Shown in pieces: positions 45,909-54,931 of a stretch of DNA of 64,000 bases. The stretch covers positions 1-64,000 of the forward strand of contig JBCCOK010000030.1 in NCBI GenBank assembly GCA_039025395.1. The letters run 5' to 3'. A model generated the notes under the pieces. It did no database searches and was not told where the DNA came from. It was given only the letters and a program-made list of their open reading frames with translations. The first letter of the stretch is position 1. Each line of letters begins with the position of its first letter. The DNA comes from Hoeflea_A sp039025395. Its GTDB lineage: Bacteria > Pseudomonadota > Alphaproteobacteria > Rhizobiales > Rhizobiaceae. Made by a program: the position numbers and the translations under genes.

Positions 45909-47168
45909 TCAGGCGGCGTCTGAACCCTTCTCGCTGCCATCGCCGAAGCGGTTCTCGATGTAGTCGATGACCATCGCCTCGAAATCCCCTGCAATATCGG
46001 GGCCTCGCAAGGTTTTTACCTTCTTTCCGTCGACAAAGACTGGCGCGGCGGGATTTTCGCCGGTGCCGGGCAGGGAGATCCCGATGTCGGCGTGTTTAGA
46101 TTCACCCGGACCATTCACGATGCAGCCCATGACGGCAACGTTGAGCATTTCAACGCCGGGGTATTTTTCTTTCCAGACCGGCATGTTGCGCTTGAGATCG
46201 CCCTCGATCTTCTGCGCCAGTTCCTGAAACACGGTTGATGTGGTGCGCCCGCAGCCGGGACAGGCCGCGACCACCGGCACAAACTGCCTGAACCCCATCA
46301 CCTGAAGCAGTTCCTGTGCCACTTGAACCTCACGCGTCCGGTCGCCGCCGGGCTCAGGCGTCAATGAGATGCGGATCGTATCCCCGATACCCTGTTGCAG
46401 GATGATACCGAGCGCGGCCGACGATGCGACGATGCCCTTGCTGCCCATGCCCGCCTCGGTCAGCCCCAGATGCAATGCATGGTTGGAACGCTTCGCAAGC
46501 TCCGTATAGACGGCGATCAGATCCTGGACGTTGCTGACCTTGGCCGACAGAATGATCTTGTCCCGCGATAGGCCGAGTTCCTCGGCAAACTCCGCCGAAT
46601 GCAGCGCCGACTGGACAATGGCTTCCTGCGTCACCTCGCGGGCGCTCAACTCCCCGCCATTCTCCTGATTTTCGTCCATGAGGCGGGTCAGCAGCTCCTG
46701 GTCGAGAGAGCCCCAGTTGACGCCGATCCGCACCGGTTTGTCGAACTCGATGGCGCGCTCGATAATCTGCGCGAACTGTTTGTCCTTCTTGTCCTTGAAG
46801 CCGACATTGCCCGGATTGATGCGGTACTTCGCCAACGCCTCGGCACAGGCCGGATACTCGGCCAGCAATTTGTGGCCGATATAGTGAAAGTCTCCGACAA
46901 GGGGAACGTAGAGCCCGAGCCGTTCGAGACGCTCGCGGACTTTCGGCACCGCGGCTGCGCTCTCATCCCGGTCAACCGTGATGCGGACGATTTCCGATCC
47001 TGCATTGTGTAGCGCCGCCACCTGCGCAACGGTAGCGTCGACATCGGCAGTATCGGTGTTGGTCATGGATTGGACGACGATGGGTTGCCCACCACCGATG
47101 GTCACACCGCCGACATCGACCCCGACAGCCGCGCGCCGCTCAAACACCTCTGAATAGTAGCTGCCCAT
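45909..47168 (-). CDS. ispG: 4-hydroxy-3-methylbut-2-en-1-yl diphosphate synthase
   Basis: 419 residues from the ATG at 47168, with AGGGAG 6 bp upstream. Begins GVDVGGVTIGGGQPIVVQSMTNTDTAD, the IspG TIM-barrel opening. The C-terminal Fe-S domain has CPGCGRTTS and GCIVNGPGE, giving three cysteine ligands. Penultimate step of the non-mevalonate isoprenoid pathway. Upstream lies the LysR pseudogene on the other strand. Confidence 0.96.
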   Translation of the reverse strand: MGSYYSEVFERRAAVGVDVGGVTIGGGQPIVVQSMTNTDTADVDATVAQVAALHNAGSEIVRITVDRDESAAAVPKVRERLERLGLYVPLVGDFHYIGHKLLAEYPACAEALAKYRINPGNVGFKDKKDKQFAQIIERAIEFDKPVRIGVNWGSLDQELLTRLMDENQENGGELSAREVTQEAIVQSALHSAEFAEELGLSRDKIILSAKVSNVQDLIAVYTELAKRSNHALHLGLTEAGMGSKGIVASSAALGIILQQGIGDTIRISLTPEPGGDRTREVQVAQELLQVMGFRQFVPVVAACPGCGRTTSTVFQELAQKIEGDLKRNMPVWKEKYPGVEMLNVAVMGCIVNGPGESKHADIGISLPGTGENPAAPVFVDGKKVKTLRGPDIAGDFEAMVIDYIENRFGDGSEKGSDAA

Positions 47169-47767
47169 CGGACTCCCTGCACCGGACACGAAGCGTCGAC
47201 CGGTGAGTTGGTATAACTGCTTCAGAATGTCAACACGATGACAAAACGTCAACGAAAAGAGTTCCTTTTATCATCCTACCCATGCAATGAGCGATCGCGA
47301 TATCAGGCCGTCACAGCCGTCCTCATGCGTTGAGAGAGAGCCGGGCCGATGTGAAGCTCGGCGAGCGCTGCGGCAGGTTCGAATCACCGCCAGCGGGGCG
47401 GTCTCCACCTTTCTGGTGACAGGCATCATTAACGCTGTGGCGGCATTCGGGATCCATGCGCAGGGATCGGCTTCATCGCGCATGCCATAGCAAGAAACGA
47501 TCCTGCGCTGCGACGCATATTGCCGGACATAGGGATTGCGGCAATGCCGATCTGGCTTGCCTCACACCAGGAATTGCGCACCAGCCAGCGTATCCGGCGT
47601 GTCCTCGATTTCCTTTACGAACATATCAGCGCGATGCCACTTAACGGTCAGTGATTCCTCAGGAATTGATAGGCAATGCTGTTGCAATATTCCTGGCGCC
47701 GGGCAACTATGGCGCCGCCAGAACAGTCGAAGGCAGCGACGGAGATGAGATACAGGGAGGCGGCTCC
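47169..47767. other. 599-bp region between ispG and the DUF3302 gene
   Basis: No intact gene. Most of 47377-47654 is a decayed LysR gene. The first 200 bp must hold the ispG promoter on minus; I see only weak candidates. A GGAGG at about 47756 belongs to the DUF3302 gene. Confidence 0.6.
47377..47654 (+). pseudogene. LysR-family regulator remnant (substrate-domain pieces, frame broken)
   Basis: Frame 1 from 47377 gives VRITASGAVSTFLVTGIINA, the start of a LysR effector domain. Another frame from about 47445 gives GIGFIAHAIARNDPALRRIL, then LPDIGIAAMPIWLASHQE and TSQRIRRVLDFLYE with a stop at 47654, the end of such a domain. The middle of the domain (roughly 130 residues) and the whole helix-turn-helix half are absent, and the frames differ. 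This is a degraded LysR gene of the type that often controls neighbouring efflux genes such as those that follow. Confidence 0.65.
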
Positions 47768-48211
47768 ATGCACTTGATTGACTGGTCATTGACCGGCTGG
47801 GACTATCTGACGTTCCTGTTTCTGCTGGTGTTGATCATCGCCTTTTTCTACGTCCTGATCCAGCTCGGCGGCCTCCCCGGCAAAATTGCCGAAAGACGCA
47901 ACCATCCGCACGCCGAAGCCGTCAAGATCACCGGGTGGATCGGCCTGTTTACGATCTTCCCCTGGATCCATGCCATCATCTGGGCGATGCACGAAGCAAC
48001 CCTTGTCGATGTCCGCGCCATGCCCGATACCGACATCGATCTCGCGGGTCAGAAGGCGTCGGTTTACGGCATTGCTATGCCCGCGGGCCCGGAAAAAAAC
48101 GTTGTTGGGCGACCCGCTCACAGGGATAGTGAAGGAAATGAGGCGACCGGCGGCGACCAGCCCGATACGCCCGCACAATCTGAACCAGACAAATCAGAAA
48201 AGCCGGCGTAG
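47768..48211 (+). CDS. DUF3302 membrane protein (YibI/YiaW-like)
   Basis: 147 residues from the ATG at 47768, with GGAGG about 8 bp upstream. Two membrane helices, LTFLFLLVLIIAFFYVLIQL and ITGWIGLFTIFPWIHAIIWA, with the conserved GLPGKIAERRNHPHAEAV loop between them. The C-terminal 60 residues are hydrophilic and acidic. In E. coli, YibI and YiaW sit beside HlyD-like YibH and YiaV exactly as here. Function unknown, presumably an accessory part of the export system. Confidence 0.85.
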   Translation: MHLIDWSLTGWDYLTFLFLLVLIIAFFYVLIQLGGLPGKIAERRNHPHAEAVKITGWIGLFTIFPWIHAIIWAMHEATLVDVRAMPDTDIDLAGQKASVYGIAMPAGPEKNVVGRPAHRDSEGNEATGGDQPDTPAQSEPDKSEKPA

Positions 48212-48223
48212 CGGGGTCAGCGA

Positions 48224-49369
48224 ATGTTCATCGCGGTCGGAATTGTCGTAGCCTACATCGTTTTCGTCTGGCTCGTCTTTTTCCGGTTTCGCCTTCTCAA
48301 GTTCAATATTGTGTGGGGTATCGTCGGCTTCTGGGTCGGCGTCCACCTGATGTTGATCTTCCTCATCGCGCTGCGGTTTTATCAACCCTTCTCCCTGGAC
48401 AGCCATGTCGTTCGCCCGACGATACAGCTGGTGCCCCGGCTGGAGCAGCCGACATTGCTGAAGGAGGTTCTGGTAACCTCGAACCAGCCCGTCAAGGCGG
48501 GCGACCCGCTCTACCAGTTCGACCGAACGGTGTACGAAGCCAATGTCGCCGAGGATCAGGCAAGCCTTGTGGAAGCCGAGCAGAATGCAAAGATGCTCGA
48601 CTCCGACGTACAGATTGCACAGGATGCGCTGCTTCAGGCACAGGCCAACCAGACCTTCGCGCAGGAACAGGTAACCCGCTATACCGATCTCGTGCCGAAA
48701 GGCGGCGCGCGGCAGGAGACGCTGGATGAATGGACGCAGAAGCTGGCCGCTGCCAATGCACAGGTTGCCGAAGGCGAGGCCAATGTTCAAAAGGCCGAGT
48801 TTGCCCGCGATGCAAAGATCGATGGCGTCAACGCGCAGGTCGTTGCTGCCCAGGCAAAGCTGACAAAATCGCAGTATTTCCTCGATCAGACGACGTTGCG
48901 CGCACCTGAAGACGGCGTGATCATCACCCAGCAGGCCCGCCCCGGTCTGGTTGTCGGCAACCGCCGTATCGCCGCACTTGCCGTACTGGTGGCCGATGCA
49001 GACCCCTATATTCTGGGCACCTTCTACCAGGAACATCTCAAATTCGTCGAGCCGGGTCAGGAGGTCGAGATAGCGCTCGACATTTTCCCGGGTCAGATTT
49101 TCAAGGGCAGCGTCGCGGCGGTCTGGTGGGGAACCGGACAGGGCCAGATCAAGCCGAGCGGCAACGTGCCGACATTTCGCGTGCCGAAACTGCAGGGCCG
49201 AATCGCGGTTCAAGTCACGGTCGATGATCCCGAGTTGAAACGCCTACCAGCCGGTGTCCATGGCGCCGTCGCGATCTATACGGGCCTCGGTAAAGGATTT
49301 GAGCCGCTTCGTCGCATCAATATCAGGCTCTACAGCTGGGCCAATTTCCTGTTCCCGCTGAACTTCTGA
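48224..49369 (+). CDS. HlyD-family periplasmic adaptor (YibH/YiaV-like)
   Basis: 381 residues. Unlike classic adaptors it has two N-terminal membrane helices (about 1-20 and 27-50). A biotinyl-lipoyl half (QPVKAGDPLYQFD), a long alpha hairpin rich in Ala/Gln (about 105-215), the second lipoyl half (LRAPEDGVIITQQARPG) and a beta barrel follow. Bridges an inner-membrane pump to the outer-membrane channel, here probably the NodT-like protein 2 bp downstream. No pump subunit is encoded in this operon. Confidence 0.9.
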   Translation: MFIAVGIVVAYIVFVWLVFFRFRLLKFNIVWGIVGFWVGVHLMLIFLIALRFYQPFSLDSHVVRPTIQLVPRLEQPTLLKEVLVTSNQPVKAGDPLYQFDRTVYEANVAEDQASLVEAEQNAKMLDSDVQIAQDALLQAQANQTFAQEQVTRYTDLVPKGGARQETLDEWTQKLAAANAQVAEGEANVQKAEFARDAKIDGVNAQVVAAQAKLTKSQYFLDQTTLRAPEDGVIITQQARPGLVVGNRRIAALAVLVADADPYILGTFYQEHLKFVEPGQEVEIALDIFPGQIFKGSVAAVWWGTGQGQIKPSGNVPTFRVPKLQGRIAVQVTVDDPELKRLPAGVHGAVAIYTGLGKGFEPLRRINIRLYSWANFLFPLNF

Positions 49370-49371
49370 TC

Positions 49372-50964
49372 ATGGAGCGTCTTTTTGAAACAATCGGTGC
49401 CGGCGTGAAACGCCTCAATCCTGTTGCAGCGGTTGCTGCAGTCGGCCTGTTGCTGACCGGCTGCCTCGTAGGCCCGGATTTCGAGCGCCCCGAAGCGCCC
49501 TATCTCGGCACTTGGAGCAAGGGTGCCGGCCTTCCCATCGACAGCAGCACCGGCTTCACCACCCGCAGCGAAGCAGTCAATGACTGGTGGACCCTGTTCA
49601 AGGATCCGACGCTGACGGCACTTGTCGATGAAGCCTACCGGCAAAACCTGCTCTTGGAAGCCGCCGGGGTCAGGGTTTACCAGGCCCGTGCCCAACTCGG
49701 TATCGCCGAGGGCGAGCTGTTTCCACAGCAACAGCAGGTCACGGGCGGCATTGAAAGCGTGCGCCTGTCCGAAAACGAACCGCTCTTTCAGGACATCGAT
49801 CAGTTCGCACCGATCGACCCGCGCTTCACGCGCTACAGCACCGGCTTCGACGCCGGTTGGGAAATCGATCTTTGGGGCAAGATCCGCCGCAATCTCCAGT
49901 CGGCACGCGCCAACCTGCTTTACCAGATCGCCAGTTACGACGATGCGCTGGTCACGCTGACCGGCGATATCGCCGTCACATACGTAACCATCCGCGAGCT
50001 TCAGGGCATCATCTCGATCACCCGTCAGAACCTGGCGCTTCAGAAAGAAAGCCTCGACATTGCAAAGGTCAAGCTCGAAGGCGGCACCACGACAAAGCTC
50101 GATGTCGACGAGGCGACCGCCGCCTATAACAGCACCCTTGCGACATTGCCCGGTTTCGAAGCCCAGATGGCCCAGGCGATGAACGCCATGAGTCTGCTTC
50201 TGGGCGAGCCACCTGGCAAGATCGCGCCACGGCTGCAAAAGCACCAGCGGCTGCCGCGCATACCGGCAACCGTTGCGGTTGGCGTACCGGCCGACATGCT
50301 GCGCCGCCGACCCGACATAAGGGCGGCGGAGTTCCAGGCGGCCGCCGCGTCCGGCCAGATCGGCGTCGCCAAGGCTGATCTCTATCCCGCCTTCACGATT
50401 TCAGGCGCCATCGGCGTCAAGGCCAGCGATTTCAGCGGCCTGTTCAATTCCAACAGCTTTGAAGGCCTGATCAATCCGGCCTTTTCCTGGAACTTCCTCA
50501 ATTACGGGCGCATCCAGAACAATGTCCGCGCCCAGGACGCGCAGTTTCAGGAAGCCGTGCTCAATTACAAAAACACCGTTCTCAACGCCTATTCCGAGGT
50601 GGAAACGGCGCTTGTCGCCTTCATCAAGTCAAAACAGCAGACGGTGTTTCTCGCCCGCAGTGTGGCTGCTTCGCGGTCGGCCCAGGCGGAAGTGCTCGAT
50701 CAGTATCGTGACGGAACGGCGAGTTACGACCGGGTTCTGGACGCCCAGCGCGCCTTGCTCGAGTCGCAGGCCCGCCTACTTGCCGCCCGCGCCGACGTGC
50801 TCACCAATCTGATCTCCGTCTACAAGGGCCTGGCGGGCGGCTGGATCCCGCCCAACGTCAAGGGCTTCATTAACGACGAGACGCGCAGCCAAATGGAAGA
50901 GCGCACCAACTGGGGCCGGCTGCTTGAAAAGCCGGTAACCGCAAAACCGAGCATCACGGATTAG
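49372..50964 (+). CDS. NodT/OprM-family outer-membrane efflux lipoprotein
   Basis: 530 residues. The signal peptide ends with the lipobox LLTGC (Cys31). Two outer-membrane efflux repeats are visible, including FDAGWEIDLWGKIRRNLQSA and, in the second half, WNFLNYGRIQNNVRAQDAQFQ. Forms the trimeric outer-membrane duct. Operon with DUF3302 and HlyD genes (2 bp gap). Ends at a 14-bp direct repeat that flanks the next intergenic region. Confidence 0.92.
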   Translation: MERLFETIGAGVKRLNPVAAVAAVGLLLTGCLVGPDFERPEAPYLGTWSKGAGLPIDSSTGFTTRSEAVNDWWTLFKDPTLTALVDEAYRQNLLLEAAGVRVYQARAQLGIAEGELFPQQQQVTGGIESVRLSENEPLFQDIDQFAPIDPRFTRYSTGFDAGWEIDLWGKIRRNLQSARANLLYQIASYDDALVTLTGDIAVTYVTIRELQGIISITRQNLALQKESLDIAKVKLEGGTTTKLDVDEATAAYNSTLATLPGFEAQMAQAMNAMSLLLGEPPGKIAPRLQKHQRLPRIPATVAVGVPADMLRRRPDIRAAEFQAAAASGQIGVAKADLYPAFTISGAIGVKASDFSGLFNSNSFEGLINPAFSWNFLNYGRIQNNVRAQDAQFQEAVLNYKNTVLNAYSEVETALVAFIKSKQQTVFLARSVAASRSAQAEVLDQYRDGTASYDRVLDAQRALLESQARLLAARADVLTNLISVYKGLAGGWIPPNVKGFINDETRSQMEERTNWGRLLEKPVTAKPSITD

Positions 50965-51193
50965 AGCAAGTCAGGCTTAGACTGAAGCATTTGACCGAGG
51001 CGATTTTGGTCGCTGACAAGGCGGGTTGCGCGCCGTGGTGCCAACCCACCACAAGCGTGAGTCAACGCAGTCAGGGAGCAAAATCGCCCGGCCCGTTTAC
51101 CGATGTTTTTCAACAGCTTCTTCCTCTCAAGGGTGGCGGAGTATCTGCCCATCGGCGGCGTTGCGCAGCTTGCCCGATGTTAGAGCAATTCAG
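50961..51193. repeat. Intergenic element with inverted repeats, flanked by 14-bp direct repeats
   Basis: TTAGAGCAAGTCAG at 50961-50974 and TTAGAGCAATTCAG at 51180-51193 (one mismatch) flank about 205 bp. Inside, GGCGATTTTG (50999-51008) is mirrored by CAAAATCGCC (51079-51088), with a weaker inner stem GGGTTG/CAACCC. This resembles the palindromic intergenic elements common in rhizobia, but I cannot assign a named family. It also separates the efflux operon from the convergent YcaQ-like gene. Confidence 0.5.
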
Positions 51194-52413
51194 ATCGGAT
51201 CGCGGATCCAGCCATCGGCAAAGACGATCCGGTCGCAGCCGGCAAACCGCCTGATCCGCTCAAGCTCGGCCTCAATCCGCAGCAATCGGCCGCGGCCAAG
51301 TTTCACCCTGGGTTCCGGCCAAAACGCTTTGATATCGAGTATGCCTGTGTCGCCACGCCGTTTCATGTCGATCCGGCCGATCAGCCTGTCGCCCTCAAGC
51401 AGCGGAAACACGTAGTAGCCATATTTGCGTTTGGGCTCGGGAACGAACACTTCGATCCGATAGTTGAAGCCGAAAAGCCGCTCGGTACGCTTGCGGTCGC
51501 GGATTGCCGGATCGAACGGGCTCAGAACGCGCACACGCTGCGCGGGCTCTGACACACCCTGCGCCTGTTCGACAATATCCGGCCTCGCGAAGGCACGATG
51601 GGCTTTACCGTCCGCTGTCTCGAACTCCACTTCGACGAGTGCATCACCGAGCTTCTCGGCGCACCAGTTTTTGGCCTCCGCCGCGCTGATACTGTCCCAG
51701 AACGCGGCGATTTCGCCCGACGTTGCAAAGCCCAGCCGCTCAAGCGCACCGAAACACGCCCAGTCGATTGTTTCCGCATCGTCCGGCCTGTCGCGGCGAT
51801 GGTCTTCAGATATGACACGCTCGGTCAAATCATAGACCTTCTGGAATCCCTGTCTGCCGCATACGGAAAGCGCTCCGGTACGCCAGAGATATTCAAGCGC
51901 CGTTTTCGACGGATGCCAGTCCCACCAGCCGCCGCTGTTCTTTGTTTCACCCTCGCCGACCTCGCGCGACATGGCAGGTCCATTCGCTTCGATGTGGGCG
52001 AGAATGTCGTCGAACTTCTCCTCAAACCCGTCGCGCCGCCATTCGCGCCAACGCTGTTTGAGCGTTTCCCGGCTGCGTTCGAAACGCATTTGCCAGTATG
52101 GGAAATAGTGAACCGGTATGATGGATGCATCATGAGTCCAGTGTTCGAACAGTGAGCGGTCTTTTTCCAGAAGCGATTTCAACTGTTTCGGCCTGTAGCC
52201 CTGGCGGCGCGAGAAAAGGATCATGTCGTGCGCGCGCGCGACCGTATTGATGCTGTCCACCTGAACGAAACCGAGCCGTTCGATGAGCGCCTGCAATTCC
52301 GCTTTCGTTACCCGCTTGTAGGGATCGTCGGCGAGGCCGTGTCGATCCAGAAACAGGTGCCTCGCCTGCCGGTTGGACAGACGAAGCGGAGCGCTGGAGT
52401 TCAAGAATGGCAT
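51190..52413 (-). CDS. YcaQ-family winged-helix DNA glycosylase
   Basis: 407 residues from the ATG at 52413; an in-frame TTG at 52443 is an alternative. Matches the HTH_42 family of E. coli YcaQ, which unhooks DNA interstrand crosslinks. The catalytic region reads FVQVDSINTVARAHDMILFSR, i.e. a Q-x-D motif as in YcaQ, not the Q-x-Q of AlkZ. The C-terminal region has the conserved LSPFDPAIRDRKRTERLFGFNYRIEVF pattern split by short loops. Divergent from the MFS gene. Confidence 0.87.
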   Translation of the reverse strand: MPFLNSSAPLRLSNRQARHLFLDRHGLADDPYKRVTKAELQALIERLGFVQVDSINTVARAHDMILFSRRQGYRPKQLKSLLEKDRSLFEHWTHDASIIPVHYFPYWQMRFERSRETLKQRWREWRRDGFEEKFDDILAHIEANGPAMSREVGEGETKNSGGWWDWHPSKTALEYLWRTGALSVCGRQGFQKVYDLTERVISEDHRRDRPDDAETIDWACFGALERLGFATSGEIAAFWDSISAAEAKNWCAEKLGDALVEVEFETADGKAHRAFARPDIVEQAQGVSEPAQRVRVLSPFDPAIRDRKRTERLFGFNYRIEVFVPEPKRKYGYYVFPLLEGDRLIGRIDMKRRGDTGILDIKAFWPEPRVKLGRGRLLRIEAELERIRRFAGCDRIVFADGWIRDPI

Positions 52414-52580
52414 CGCGGCACGAACCAGGAATTTATGAAACAAACCATGAACGATCTATAGATCGAGTCGCTTCATAGCGAAAGGGCCTTGTCTGTTTTC
52501 AGTTGCTTATCGCCGTCGATGACATAGGCTCGCCCGAATAGCCTGACGGCCCGTGTGATCACGCAACCAAGGTTTCCCTA

Positions 52581-53864
52581 TTGCCAACGCTGTTGCTGCG
52601 CCAAAACAGAAACTACCGGCTGCTGTTTTCCGGCAGCGCGTTTTCAAACCTCGGCGACGGCGTCGCGGCCCTGGCATTCCCATGGCTCGCGACACTGATC
52701 AGCCGCGACCCGTTTCACATTGCCATGGTGGCGTTTGCAACACGGCTGCCATGGTTTCTCTTTGCTCTGCCTGTCGGTGTCATCACCGATCGAGCCGACC
52801 GTCAACGCCTGATGATCAGGGCCGACGTGACTCGGCTGTTTCTGAGCCTTTGCGTGATAGGCCTGATTCTGGGCGCGCCCGCTCTTCCGCTCACCGATGA
52901 TGCGAATGCACGATTGCCGCTGATCCTCGGCCTGTCGGCGATTGCTTTCATCCTGGGGATCGCTGAAGTCATCCGCGACAACGCCGCACAAACCGTGTTG
53001 CCGTCGCTCGTCAAGGCAAAGCACCTGGAACAGGCAAACGGTCAGATCTGGAGCATCGAGCAGGTGATGGGTTCGTTTGTCGGGCCACCGCTCGCCGGCG
53101 TTCTGATTGCCTTGGCTATTCCGGTTCCCTTTGGTTTCGACGCGCTCATGTTCGCGCTTTCCGCCTGGTGCCTTTGGATGATCGCGTTTCCGCAGAACAC
53201 CGGATTGAAGGTGCCGACCGGTTTCTGGAGGGAACTCGGCGCTGGCATCAAATGGATCCTTTCGCATAGGCTGATCCTGCAGCTTGCCGTCATGCTGGGG
53301 TTCATGAACGCGCTGCACACCATGACCCTGACGGTGCTCGTACTCTATTCGCAGGAAGTGCTGCAACTTTCGGCATTTGGCTATGGCGTGCTGCTGACCG
53401 CCGGTGCCGCCGGCGGTGTTGCTGGCGGCCTTTTGTGTCCGGCAATTGCGGCGCGGATCGGAAACCTCAAGAGCCTTTTGGTTGCCCTCGCCATCTTCCC
53501 GCTGCCCTACGTGGCAATCTTTCTGACGGCATCGCCCGTCATCGTCGCAGTCGCTCTATTCGTAGAAATGTTCGCTGCACTGCTCTGGAACGTGGTTACT
53601 GTGTCCTATCGTCAGCGGATCATTCCGAATGATCTGCTCGGCCGCGTCAACAGCATCTACCGGTTTCTCGGTTGGGGCATGATGCCGCTCGGCGCACTTG
53701 CCGCGGGGCTGGTCGTGTCATGGGTAGAGCCGGATCTTGGCCGAGAGACGGCGTTGCGGATTCCCTTTGCGTTTGCCGCGGCCGGCTGCGGTGTTCTTCT
53801 TGTCTATGCGCTGGCCTATCTGCGCTTTCCGCAATTGCCGTCCGCCACATCGAAACAAACCTGA
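52581..53864 (+). CDS. MFS transporter (enterobactin exporter EntS-like)
   Basis: 427 residues with about 12 membrane helices. Starts with a TTG at 52581 (AAGG about 8 bp upstream). The first loop has GVITDRADRQRLMIRADV, the A-motif of MFS_3/EntS-type exporters, and the second half repeats LLGRVNSIYRFLGWGMMPLGAL. Probably drug or metabolite efflux; the substrate is unknown. Convergent with comC, so it is separate from the Suy operon. Confidence 0.84.
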   Translation: MPTLLLRQNRNYRLLFSGSAFSNLGDGVAALAFPWLATLISRDPFHIAMVAFATRLPWFLFALPVGVITDRADRQRLMIRADVTRLFLSLCVIGLILGAPALPLTDDANARLPLILGLSAIAFILGIAEVIRDNAAQTVLPSLVKAKHLEQANGQIWSIEQVMGSFVGPPLAGVLIALAIPVPFGFDALMFALSAWCLWMIAFPQNTGLKVPTGFWRELGAGIKWILSHRLILQLAVMLGFMNALHTMTLTVLVLYSQEVLQLSAFGYGVLLTAGAAGGVAGGLLCPAIAARIGNLKSLLVALAIFPLPYVAIFLTASPVIVAVALFVEMFAALLWNVVTVSYRQRIIPNDLLGRVNSIYRFLGWGMMPLGALAAGLVVSWVEPDLGRETALRIPFAFAAAGCGVLLVYALAYLRFPQLPSATSKQT

Positions 53865-53926
53865 AGAAAAGTACGCCGTTCGCTCACAAACGTCAGCGCT
53901 CAAGAGCGGCAGATGCATAATCCTGC

Positions 53927-54931
53927 CTATTGGCCGATTGCCTCGATGTCTTCCAGCAATTGCCGATCGACCTCTATGCCCGCCGCTCCAAGATCCCGGC
54001 CGATTTGCTGCCGCCGCCGGCCCGGCAACCTTGCGCCGTCCGCCGCTTCAATCATGCGTGCCATGAGCGTAAACCGTTCGCGCCCGTCGACACCGAAAAG
54101 ATCCGGATCGATTGCAATCAGCGTCTGGCCGGCGCCCGGTGGTCCGCCTTCGGCATTGAGAAACGAACTCTGATCGAAACTGTAGTTGGCGCCCGTCAAC
54201 CCCGCGGCCAAAAGTTCAACCATCAGCGCCATCATCGTGCCCTTGGCATCGCCAAGGGGGGCCATCGTGCCGGCGAGCGCCGCTTTCGCATCGGTTGTGG
54301 GCGAGCCTTCGGCATCAAACGCCCAACCCTCAGGGATATCTTCCCCGCGCTGTGCGGCGGCCATGATCTTGCCGCGCGCCGTCCGCGACAGGGACAGGTC
54401 GATTGTTACTGGCTCACCCTTAGCCAGCGGAACGGAAAAAGCAATCGGATTGGTCCCGTAGAGTGGCTTTCGCGCGCCCCACGGTGCCATTGCCACGGGC
54501 GTGTTGGCGAACATCAGCGACACGAGACCCTTTTCCGCCAGCCCCTCAACTGTCACGCCGGCAACACCGCTATGGTGCGAGCGTGTTATGCCGGCAATCG
54601 CAATACCCTGTTCGGCCGTTACATCTAAAAGCCACGCGCAAGCAAGATCGATCGCCGGAAAGGCGAATCCATCCGCCGCGTCGACCAGAGCCGCACCAGG
54701 GCGTTGCGTTTGAAGATGCGGCTTGGCGTGGCCGTCCACCTTGCCGCAGGCAGCTTGAGCAGCATAGGACCCGACGCGCCGCAACCCATGGCCGCCCTGG
54801 CCGGCAAGCTCGGCTGCGATCACTGCGCGCGCGACACTGGCTGCATTGTCTTGCGACGTATTGCTGCGTATGAGCGCATCGGCGACAAGCCTGCGCAGCG
54901 CCTCCGGGCTTTGTCTTGTCTCAACGCTCAT
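53927..54931 (-). CDS. comC: (R)-sulfolactate dehydrogenase, Ldh2/ComC-type
   Basis: 334 residues, an NAD(P)-dependent malate/L-lactate dehydrogenase-2 fold, distinct from the Rossmann LDHs. Family blocks: ELAGQGGHGLRRVGSY, THRSHH-like ITRSHHSGVAG and KPLYGTNPIAFSVP. ComC makes or oxidises (R)-sulfolactate. With SlcC it acts as a racemising pair through sulfopyruvate, as shown in Chromohalobacter. Last gene of suyA-suyB-slcC-comC; its ATG overlaps the slcC stop (ATGA). Without this context it would only be called an Ldh-family enzyme. Confidence 0.82.
   Translation of the reverse strand: MSVETRQSPEALRRLVADALIRSNTSQDNAASVARAVIAAELAGQGGHGLRRVGSYAAQAACGKVDGHAKPHLQTQRPGAALVDAADGFAFPAIDLACAWLLDVTAEQGIAIAGITRSHHSGVAGVTVEGLAEKGLVSLMFANTPVAMAPWGARKPLYGTNPIAFSVPLAKGEPVTIDLSLSRTARGKIMAAAQRGEDIPEGWAFDAEGSPTTDAKAALAGTMAPLGDAKGTMMALMVELLAAGLTGANYSFDQSSFLNAEGGPPGAGQTLIAIDPDLFGVDGRERFTLMARMIEAADGARLPGRRRQQIGRDLGAAGIEVDRQLLEDIEAIGQ

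Noticed and set aside
47330..47400. Possible SAH-like riboswitch (CGAGCGCTGCGG)
   Set aside because: Only one short block resembles the consensus, the pairing partners are absent and no SAH-recycling gene follows.
47380..47405. T-loop-like GGTTCGAATC suggesting a tRNA
   Set aside because: The flanking bases do not form a 5-bp T stem or an acceptor stem, and the stretch is explained by the LysR remnant.
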